64,000 bases of DNA, from contig NC_090612.1 in assembly GCF_004359215.1 (NCBI RefSeq), forward strand, positions 357,213 to 421,212, given 5' to 3'. Position numbers and translations under genes: made by a program. Origin of the DNA: Bremia lactucae (Eukaryota > Oomycota > Peronosporomycetes > Peronosporales > Peronosporaceae). The notes below the pieces were generated by a model, which worked only from the letters and a program-made list of their open reading frames with translations, searched no databases and was not told the origin of the DNA. Position 1 is the stretch's first letter, and every line of letters starts with the position of its first letter. Shown here one piece after another: positions 1 through 8,090 of this stretch.

Positions 1-403
1 CAGATTTGCCAATCACTCACAGCCGAAGCTTATCATAGCCATCATCGTTTGCGCAGATAATATTGGTGATGTGTTCCTTGCTCCTTGTATGGTACACAAG
101 TTGTTTTGTTGCCAGTGAGTTATCAGCTTGCAAGCGCCAGAAAAGGTATGTCTCGTTCAAGTTGTAAATATCTTAAAGCTCGAACGCATTTAAAATCGGA
201 GGTATCCTTGAAAGTGCTACCCCAATTGCCTCCATATCTGCCGAAATCACACACGATTTATGTATGCTACGGACACACCTCTAAAATTTAATTTTGTCTC
301 CAGCCCTATTTCTAATAGCCCTATTTCACCCCCTTTCACAATATCGCCCACATCCGTATTGTTATAACTAAATAAAGGAGTCTACTCTTAAGTTTTTTAT
401 CTA

Positions 404-834
404 ATGCTGTACGGAAACTTTTGTGGTGGGGCAATTTTGACAACGCAGGTAATGCTAGCGCAAAAAAGGTTCTGGGTAGGCAATATAGGGCTGGCCATGA
501 CTGCAGATAGATTCAAAATGTCTTGGGTAGGCAAAACATGGCTGGCCATGACTGAAGCTAGAAGACTTGAGCAATTAGTTGACGAACGCTTAGGTAATTG
601 GACAACCAAAGCTGTCACGGGCTCGCATTGATCTGCCAAGAAAGTTTGAAAGGTGGCTTTGGGGGCCACATGGCCGTAGTGTTATACAGAGGCGAAAAAA
701 TGGTGGCGTCCTGCAAACAAAAGTCCGGGTGGGGAAAGTGTGCGCTTAACTTGGCCAGCTTGGCCGAAAACAGTACGCACTGGCGACTTTCCAGCACTGC
801 AGACCTGATTGTCGTGCATGCTTACCGTGAATGA
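404..834 (+). other. Unidentified coding-like remnant with a 17-codon repeat
   Basis: Two overlapping short frames (404-631 and 598-834) read through without being recognisable. The first contains a direct repeat of 31 nt (473-503 and 524-554, 51 nt apart, so in frame) encoding two related 17-residue units that begin WVGN and WVGK and share LAMT. No domain is recognised. It could be a decayed gene or part of a transposon. I see nothing recognisable in 1-403 or in 835-1416. Confidence 0.25.
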
Positions 835-1464
835 GCAACACACGCGACGATTTGACAGTATCATTATCGCTCTCGTTCTTAAAGGAGATTTTGCGGAACG
901 GGTGGCTGCCATGTCGTCACACTTGAGTACTAGGTCGAGTAGCGTAGCAATCGATTAATGAGTTAGATGTGCGTCTTAAAGGGGTCTGTGACAAGTTTGT
1001 TCCGCTGAACACTTCGTTAACACTTGGCTGACAAGAAGCCTTTTCTCACGCTTGGCCGAGATAAAAAAGTTTGCTTGCCACTGCTTGCCAAAGGTAGCTG
1101 ATTCTACACACGAAATGTTTATCGTAGATTATAATGGTCGATTGAAATGACGTTTTTTTTTAAATTCCATGGTTTCATTTTTTCTAAAATAGGTGAGATT
1201 TACGCCTGGAATCAAAATTATACTTCTAGATGTGTGTTCGGAGCATAATTTGTGTGTATCCGCAGTAATTCCCTAAAATATTATTAAACTTACGACACTG
1301 AGCAAACATATGTCCCGCCATGGTGGCGGTATTGCGAAAGGATCGTCGTGCCAAAGGTTTACTGAAGGTATCCGTCACGCAATTTGTAAGCATCTTTTTC
1401 AAAATACTAGCCAACATTGTGTAATCGGTGGAAAGACACACAATTTGATTGTTATGCGAGCAAC

Positions 1465-1720
1465 AATTTCATCACGTTAAAAATGGTGCAAAACCTGCGG
1501 TTTTGGATATTGCGTCAGAAAAAACAGCATCATATTAAATTCCATCGCGAAATAAAATACCCTCGCCTTGATGATGCACTATTTGCATGGCTTAAAACAA
1601 CCGAAGAGCACATCATTTCTCTGGTAAGATCTTAGAACAACTCTGCATTTTTAAACTCTTCGCTGCTAGCTGAAGCTTTCATCTGCAGGCGACCTGATTA
1701 AAATCAACGCTGCCCAATGT
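1465..1720 (+). pseudogene. Relic of a pogo/Tigger-type (CENP-B-like HTH) transposase
   Basis: The plus-strand frame ends in a stretch containing YPRLDDALFAWLKTTEEH. This fits the conserved core of the CENP-B-type DNA-binding domain found in pogo/Tigger/jerky transposases (P-x-L-x-x-A-L-x-x-W followed by a basic or polar helix). About 60 nt further on, another frame gives GDLIKINAAQC, which matches the expected continuation of that domain (SGxxIxxKA). The interruption, with a stop and a frameshift, means the copy is dead. The DDE catalytic domain is not visible downstream. The call rests on motif memory only. Confidence 0.4.
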
Positions 1721-2013
1721 CTTTAGAGCTGGTAACTTTTACCCCGCAGTAGATACATTAGCGTTACTGAAACATTTGCATCGCTAACAGCTGACTGAGC
1801 CGTGCAGCTGCCAGCTTTGCTGCCTCACAGGCGACGCGAACGGATTTAGTTGCCATGCGCAAACAAATTGATTTTGAACAAAATTAATAATACAATAAGT
1901 TGGGGTCTTTTAAAAAAGAAACCTATAATGAAAAAATAAAAAGGAAAGAAATGATGATATTTATCTGTCATTCCACATCAGTTACTTTTGTGACTGTTAG
2001 TTAAGGGGGGTGA

Positions 2014-2494
2014 TGTAACGGGTGTCCCTTTTCATATAAAGCATTTTCTATAGGCGGAAAATAAGTATTATTTTTAATGAGAGGAAATAAGTTAAATAGT
2101 ACAAAATTACTATATTTATTTATTCTGACTCAATAGTTCCAATATTACCAAATTTAGGAATATTGACGCAATAAAACATCAGTTCTATTGATTCGCTGAT
2201 TTAAGTTTATATCAACCCGCCAACCATCATAGAACACGATTGTGTGGTGCGCAAGTAGGCGCCATACATAGTTAGTTATTAACATTATAAAGTTAGTAGT
2301 AAATTGAAGATCACTACGTAGGAACTTAATAAATTAATACAGCTTTACTTATTCTCTATTCTAAAGCATTAGAATGTACATTTAGTAGCTAAGATTTCTT
2401 CGGTACTTTCAACTTCCCTCTGCACGTCGTGTACGTGAAGTAGTCGAGGCGCCTCACCTTCACTGTAATCAGTGTAGGTTACTAGTACTGTTAC
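2014..2494 (+). mobile_element. LTR of gypsy family B, plus orientation
   Basis: It begins TGTAACGGGT directly after a purine-rich tract (ttaaggggggtga, 2001-2013), as expected for a polypurine tract before a 3' LTR. The body resembles the LTR at 31495-31940 and the fragment at 51126-51303. It stops short near 2494, where a second copy in the opposite orientation begins. Confidence 0.6.
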
Positions 2495-2717
2495 CGTGTT
2501 GTGACGATTGGCGGGGTTGATTCAAATTTAAATCAACCAATCAATAGAAGTGATATTTTATTGCGTTAATATTACCAAATTTGTATTTATTGAAGTTGTT
2601 AAGTCGAATTAGTAATAGATAATAATTTCGTACTTCTTTATTTACTTCCCCTTATAGGAAATAAAAAAAATCAATTATTCTTTACTGACTATATTATGTA
2701 AAGGAAAACCCGTTGCA
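2495..2717 (-). mobile_element. Truncated LTR of family B, minus orientation, fused back to back
   Basis: Read on the minus strand it begins TGCAACGGGT at 2717 and matches the first part of the LTR at 2014-2494. Both copies contain the element with 'acgcaataaaa' and a 'ttgatttaa' block. Its own polypurine tract (taaaagggggtga) lies just outside at 2718-2730. Two 3' LTRs are therefore joined in opposite orientation, giving a 0.7 kb inverted repeat. Confidence 0.55.
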
Positions 2718-2875
2718 TCACCCCCTTTTAACATCAGTCACTATAGTGACTGATGTAGAGTGGCTGAGAGTAATATTACGTCTGTCTCTGTTAATTAGCA
2801 CTTGTTGACTTTATTTAAATTCCAACTTTAATTGCGCATGCTATAGATCCACTCGCGCGTAGTAAATAAACCGCT
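2718..2875 (-). mobile_element. 3' internal end of a family B element, with a 26-nt perfect palindrome
   Basis: Next to the polypurine tract lies a loop-free 26-nt palindrome (2731-2756; half-site acatcagtcacta). A similar, imperfect copy follows the LTR at 51330-51355, and another precedes the LTR at about 1977-2000. The palindrome is thus a recurring feature just inside the LTR of this family. Confidence 0.5.
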
Positions 2876-3058
2876 TTTAATTCAATTAGAAATTCAGAAA
2901 ATATTTCGATGAATAGTGGAGAAGCATACACTGTCATTGAAGCTCCTGAAGGTGAATATGGTGTTTATTTAATATCTAATGGAACAAATAAACCCTATCG
3001 ATGTAAAATAAAATCTCCAGTGTTTTTCCATTTACAAGCTTTGGAAATAACTCACTAA
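2876..3058 (+). pseudogene. nad7: Nuclear mitochondrial insertion: nad7 fragment
   Basis: An AT-rich frame starting near ATG 2909 encodes about 49 residues, including [20 protein letters not shown] and KPYRCKI, followed by a phenylalanine- and leucine-rich HLQAL segment. These are conserved blocks of the NADH dehydrogenase 49-kDa subunit, which feeds electrons to quinone in complex I. In oomycetes nad7 lies on the mitochondrial genome, and the base composition here is mitochondrial. The frame stops at 3056, so only a middle fragment is present and it is not functional. It lies beside LTR debris and is best read as mitochondrial DNA inserted into a nuclear chromosome. Confidence 0.8.
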
Positions 3059-3308
3059 AAGTAAATAAAAGCATACCGTTTTTGTGATTTGGCTTCGTCA
3101 ACTTCGCGAGTAAATCTTCACTACGATGTCAGAAATGATTGATGATTCCCGCATTAAACGAGTCGTTCACGTAAGCCTCAGCGATCTGTGTCCGGATCTG
3201 TAGTTCAGGACTCGAAACCATCTTATTCAATCCCAAATCAATACAGCATTCACAAATTTCATCGTCGTCATCATCATTCTCTGGCTGTGACCCAGGTCAC
3301 GACGGGGA

Positions 3309-4395
3309 TCATAATTTGGGCATCCAAACAACGCGTAGCAAGAAATTCGACGGTGATTCGATTGCGCGCATGGGAGCTGCCCAACGATGAGTAGTTTTAG
3401 AGTTATCGCGAACGTCATTCTTGCCTGGCTTGTAATACACCACGAACTTGTATTCGGCGAAGAACGACAGCCAAAGAGCCATACGCTGGGACAAGTGAGT
3501 ACACTTGACGGCGGGGCGCAATGAAGTATGATCTGTATAGATCAAAACGTCTTCTCACCCAGTAAATATACCCCGCACTTGATTAATGCGTAACGCATAG
3601 CCAAAACCTCCTCATCAAACACAAGATAATTCTTATCAGCAATTTTCATCGGTCGTGACTGAAGCTCACGACTCGCTTTCTACTCAAATTATAGAATTGC
3701 ATGAGAGCCCATCCTATCGCAAAGTACTCGCGTCACATACGACATGAAAAGGCTTTGTGTCATCAGGGGAGCATCAATACCGGTACTGCAGACAAGCTAT
3801 TCTTCACGGAGTCGAAGGCCGTTTATTGTTTTGCGCCCAACAACCAGACGGCGTCGTTCGTGATGAATGTCACAATAACTGAATTAGCTCAGCATATTTT
3901 ATGTATACATGTGCAGGTAATTTGCCAGGCCGAGCTATTGTTGTATTCAGTCGGGTACCTGGGTGTCGGCCAGGAACATATCGACGATGCCTTCTCAGGA
4001 CCAGCGCGGACACCTTTCTTGCTGACGTTGCAACCAAGTACTGGAATCTTGAGAGCACAGAAGACTCATTTCTTCAAAATCGCATTAAATTTGTTTTTGC
4101 GCATCACTTGAATCACCCGCTATAAATGTCGAAGATGCACCTTTGTAGCGCCGAGCTGATGCTCAGCGCGGCTGAGAGCAAATATGTCATCGAAATAGCT
4201 GGGGCGAAATCGCGAAGCGAGCGAAGTAGTTGTCACCATCCGATTGAACGTATCTGGAGCGTTCTTAAACCTTGTGGCATGACTAGCCACTCCAAAAGCA
4301 TCTCGCTTGGGGTTCTGACCGCAGTGACGCATTAGAATCCGCCTGTCCGATCAATAACACTGAAGATCTCGCACGGTATCCAGTACCATGTCTTT
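3309..4395 (-). mobile_element. Degenerate gypsy pol: reverse transcriptase to RNase H
   Basis: On the minus strand, pieces run from reverse transcriptase (RPSYFDDIFALSRAEHQL, with the Y-x-D-D catalytic box, near 4180) to RNase H (YTDHTSLR followed by LSQRMALWLSFFAEY, near 3500). Frames are broken several times, so this copy is dead. It is head to head with the plus-strand remnant that starts at 4410. The RNase H region occurs in both, so these are parts of two elements and not one inverted gene. Confidence 0.75.
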
Positions 4396-4409
4396 TCGGT
4401 AATCGGCGT

Positions 4410-5640
4410 TTGGACCGAAATCGTGGTTTTATTAAGCTTGTTGAAAGCGTGCACAATGGGCGTGTCTGCTATCATTCGCGTAAGCTTCAACTAGCTGAAC
4501 GCAATTTCCCAGTGCATGACAGAGAACTCAATGCCATCAAATATGCACTGGCTAAGTTTAGGGTATATCTTTTGAAAGATAGACCGTTCATTGCATACAC
4601 GGCCATGCGGCTTTACGCACTGACGTAAACAGTCCACACCACTCACAAAGAATGGCAAGATGGTTGTCCTTCTTCGCTGAGTACAACTTTCCGTATAATA
4701 CAAACCAGGACGGCTTAACGTCGTCTCTGATGCCCTTTCGCGCCGGCTCAATTTCAAATTGGCTGCGCAAAACAACACTGAGCATGAGCTCATTGTTGCA
4801 ACAATAAGTGTTCCGTAGCCAGCATTACTTGACGCCGTAAAAAAACCATCAAGAAGATAAGGCTATTAAAAAGGTTTGATGGATCGCCTAAGAAATCCAT
4901 CACGCCACTACTTAAGAGAATTGTCGACATTATGTCGATCCGTTGAGGATCGATACGCAACACGCAATAGTTTATTGTATCACACAGCCATTGCTGGCGA
5001 CACACCTCGTGTCGTCATCCCCACCCATAATGATTTGTGTTTAAGTATCATGTAAACACAAATCATAATGGGTGGGGATGCAAAATTTTTCAACGATGAA
5101 GCCTAATGCTTCATCCCGCGTAAACAACTTCTACCTGTTCTAACAGAGTGTTGACATTCCGTATCTATAGAATTCGTCTTCGGATTTCCCGAAGACGATC
5201 ACAAGAATAATGGTTTTCTTGTGTTTCTAGATCGTTTCAGCAAGATGGTACATCTTGGTGCAGTACCGAAGTCGATCACAGCCAAAAGCTGTTCTCGTGT
5301 CTTTGTTGACACGATTTTTTTGACTTCATGGGTTACCGCGTGAGCTAATCTTCGATCGAGACCCCCGGTTCACGGCGGACTTTTGGCAATCTGTGTTCAA
5401 ACCACTTGGTACACAGTTGAAAATGTCAACTTCTAAACACCCTGGACAGATGGCCAGACAGAACGTGCAAATCGTATATCTAAAGAGATACCTCGCGGAT
5501 ACGTCCGCCCTTTACGAGTTGAAGTGAAATCTTGGTGATGGTAGAATTTACCATCAACAATTAATTGCAATTTTCGACAAAGCATACACCGTTATCCGTG
5601 AACGGCTTACGCCATCCACGTATATCCACCTTGTTTGAGA
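4410..5640 (+). mobile_element. Degenerate gypsy pol: RNase H and integrase
   Basis: The plus-strand frames give RNase H (SRKLQLAERNFPVHDRELNA near 4460), then an integrase zinc-finger lead (GDTPRV, PTHNDLCL near 5000). The integrase core follows: SMDFVFGFPEDDHK is inferred across frames near 5160, then FLDRFSKMVHLGAVPKSI near 5230 and [11 protein letters not shown] near 5370. Several stops and frameshifts inactivate it. The DNA is rich in short perfect hairpins, for example 9-bp arms cgtcttcgg/ccgaagacg near 5190. Confidence 0.75.
5017..5079. repeat. Hairpin with 27-nt arms inside gypsy integrase
   Basis: The arms at 5017-5043 and 5053-5079 are reverse complements apart from one central position pair, around a 9-nt loop. 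The left arm is the normal coding strand (PTHNDLCL region) and the right arm is an inverted duplicate of it. This is the signature of a fold-back copy. Confidence 0.85.
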
Positions 5641-5699
5641 GTTACTCTTACTCAAAGGAGGGAGGGACTCGCTCGAGCAAAGAACAATCTACCTCTTGC

Positions 5700-6195
5700 T
5701 CATCACGCAATGCTCAACAGTCAATGCGAAGGATAACAATTTGATTCAGTCAACATTGAAGTCTAATTGGTGCAATTGATCGTTAATTAAAAAACATACA
5801 TGTTTAAACAGAAATATATATATATTTTAAATATAAATTAAATCAATAAAAAAATCAAACAAAATCAAACAAAATTATAAATATACATTTATAACTTCTT
5901 TAATAGTTGTTTAGGGAATATACAACTTTTTTAAATTGATAAATATTTACTTTTTGAATGATAAAATGAACTTAAAATACTTACAATTATACTAAAAATA
6001 CTAAACCAAACTAATTATTTTTAATAGCGGAAATTTTTTTTTGAAAGGAATGCTGCTATGGAGGTATGCCGGCTAATGAGAAAATATTTAATAAAAAAAT
6101 AACAGATATATTCGATAAATCAAGTAGGCTCAAATAATCCATTAGGTATAAATTTAAAAACCGAAAACATCCCCTTTTCCCCATATTTTTACACA
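5700..6195. other. AT-rich spacer, no gene seen
   Basis: A strongly AT-rich stretch with short homopolymers and TA runs. No frame is recognisable on either strand. Confidence 0.6.
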
Positions 6196-6450
6196 AACGA
6201 TTTATGGGAAAAGAACCAAAACACCCCTGACAAATGCAGAAAAGACGGAAATACCCCTGAAATTTAATAAATGACCAAATGCCCCTGGCTATAGCCTATA
6301 TATATACGGAAAATCGTTGCGCACAGCATAATCACATCACTTTAACGAGTCTTTCTCGTTCGAAAAACGACCTTTTCTCAGCCGCTAAGTAGACTTGTTT
6401 TTCGATGGTTTTTCACGTGGTACTAGTGGTTTCTGCTCAAGGACAATTAT

Positions 6451-6759
6451 TCAGTCTCCCGCTGTGTTTTTTTTAAGCACAACGTCATACCGGCCTGCGA
6501 GCCGAACCGCGGCTACTACGCTCGCTGTAAAGACCGCCAAGGCGACTGGAAGGCAGACCTTTCTGCTTCTACCACCCACGAGCTTATCAACGGTCTCTTT
6601 CTGAAGCAACTGGAGAACTTGACGGAATGCCAAACTACTCTTTCCAGATGCCTTTCCGTGGAAGCCATCTGGAGAGACTATGTAATGGTTGCTATTACCA
6701 TCGTGGTGCTTGCGCACAACCGGGTAGGTGAGCTCTATGCTGGGATAACCTTCGCTCAT
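6451..6759 (-). CDS. Hypothetical 102-residue protein inside the inverted-repeat element
   Basis: The frame starts at ATG 6759 in a favourable context (taaaaATGAGC), begins MSEGYPSIELTYPVV and ends with a hydrophobic VALAVFTASVVAAV segment that could be a membrane helix. I do not recognise the family. It is the only sizeable frame between the two terminal inverted repeats, so it may be the element's own product or a captured fragment. A shorter overlapping plus-strand frame (6395-6604) is less convincing. Confidence 0.35.
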   Translation of the reverse strand: MSEGYPSIELTYPVVRKHHDGNSNHYIVSPDGFHGKASGKSSLAFRQVLQLLQKETVDKLVGGRSRKVCLPVALAVFTASVVAAVRLAGRYDVVLKKNTAGD

Positions 6760-7106
6760 TTTTAATTCTGTTTGTCAAAAGTGATCTTGGCCATTGCACA
6801 CGCCCGCACTCCAAAAAATTCATTCAAAATGCCCAACAACCGATGGTGTAATCCTTAAATATTTTTACAAATTTGTGATCTAATACGTTTCCGCATCTTT
6901 TGCACCCACCCGCGTCCAGATCCGACCGTTCCTAAGAATACTCGAAGCATAAACAGGTTTCAAACATTGGCAATATTCCCGAAAGACACAAATGAACAAA
7001 ATGCCGATGTTATGCCATAATTGGCGCGAAGAAGAAGTGAGGTAGGGGCGCGGCGGGAGGTAAAGTGATGTGATTATGCTGTGCGCAACGATTTTCTGTA
7101 TATATA

Positions 7107-7503
7107 NNNNNNNNNNNNNNNNNNNNNNNNNNNNNNNNNNNNNNNNNNNNNNNNNNNNNNNNNNNNNNNNNNNNNNNNNNNNNNNNNNNNNNNNNNNNNN
7201 NNNNNNNNNNNNNNNNNNNNNNNNNNNNNNNNNNNNNNNNNNNNNNNNNNNNNNNNNNNNNNNNNNNNNNNNNNNNNNNNNNNNNNNNNNNNNNNNNNNN
7301 NNNNNNNNNNNNNNNNNNNNNNNNNNNNNNNNNNNNNNNNNNNNNNNNNNNNNNNNNNNNNNNNNNNNNNNNNNNNNNNNNNNNNNNNNNNNNNNNNNNN
7401 NNNNNNNNNNNNNNNNNNNNNNNNNNNNNNNNNNNNNNNNNNNNNNNNNNNNNNNNNNNNNNNNNNNNNNNNNNNNNNNNNNNNNNNNNNNNNNNNNNNN
7501 NNN
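7107..7503. other. Assembly gap (N run)
   Basis: 397 undetermined bases. The 112 bp before the gap (6995-7106) are repeated exactly after it (7504-7615), which suggests the two contig ends overlap and the gap is not real. A TA microsatellite follows at about 7608-7631. Confidence 0.9.
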
Positions 7504-7820
7504 AACAAAATGCCGATGTTATGCCATAATTGGCGCGAAGAAGAAGTGAGGTAGGGGCGCGGCGGGAGGTAAAGTGATGTGATTATGCTGTGCGCAACGA
7601 TTTTCTGTATATATATATATATATATATATAGGCTATAGCCAGGGGCATTTTGGTCATTTATAAAAGTACAGGGGTATTTCAGTATTTTCTGCATTTGTC
7701 AGGGGTATTTTGGTACTTTTCCTAAGATTTATTAGGTTTAATTATTTTATTTTTTTATTTTTGTTGGATGTTGTTTAGGGCTGTTACTCTTTTTGATGAA
7801 AAAATATATATAACAAAGTT

Positions 7821-7937
7821 CCGGCAACTGTTATTCACGGAGCTACAATTGAAAATATATGGACCTCCATTCCCGCTTTAATTCGTTTAATTGTAGCAGT
7901 ACCTTCTTTTGCTTTATTATATTCAATGGATGAATAA
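7821..7937 (+). pseudogene. cox2: Nuclear mitochondrial insertion: cox2 fragment
   Basis: One frame encodes HGATIENIWTSIPAL and then VAVPSFALLYSMDE before a stop. These are hallmark blocks of cytochrome c oxidase subunit II, the second transmembrane helix and following loop. The DNA is AT-rich, like the nad7 piece. Only about 39 codons remain, so the fragment is non-functional. Confidence 0.85.
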
Positions 7938-8062
7938 ATGTCCTTTAAATTTTTATTAATATAAGTTATAAGCTGGTTTACGTGGTTGTTATTAAGTTTA
8001 TTAAGGGTGATTTGATTTATTTATCGCCGTTTATCGGTGGGGAGGGAATTAAAATAATCTTT

Positions 8063-8090
8063 ATGTTTAGCCCTTTAGAACAATTTGAAA
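8063..8090 (+). pseudogene. atp6: Nuclear mitochondrial insertion: start of atp6
   Basis: ATG 8063 opens the peptide MFSPLEQFE, which matches the typical start of mitochondrial ATP synthase subunit a in protists. It breaks off where gypsy sequence begins at about 8091. The match is very short and gains weight mainly from the cox2 fragment 125 bp upstream in the same AT-rich block. Confidence 0.5.

Larger units (their letters stand above)
6196..7728. mobile_element. DNA element with ~150-bp terminal inverted repeats (contains a gap)
   Basis: The left flank (about 6196-6345) and the right flank (about 7568-7728) are reverse complements with scattered differences. Both contain the series aaatacccctg, ggctatagcc and gcgcaacgatttt. 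The interior holds one minus-strand frame (6451-6759). The run of N and the duplicated edge suggest the true element is shorter, about 1.1 kb. No transposase signature was recognised, so the superfamily is unknown. Confidence 0.55.

Noticed and set aside
3701..4111. Plus-strand 136-codon frame
   Set aside because: It is antisense to recognisable RT sequence on the minus strand and has no family features.
7070..7658. Frames of 157-194 codons across the N run
   Set aside because: Most of their length is undetermined bases, so they are not evidence of a gene.
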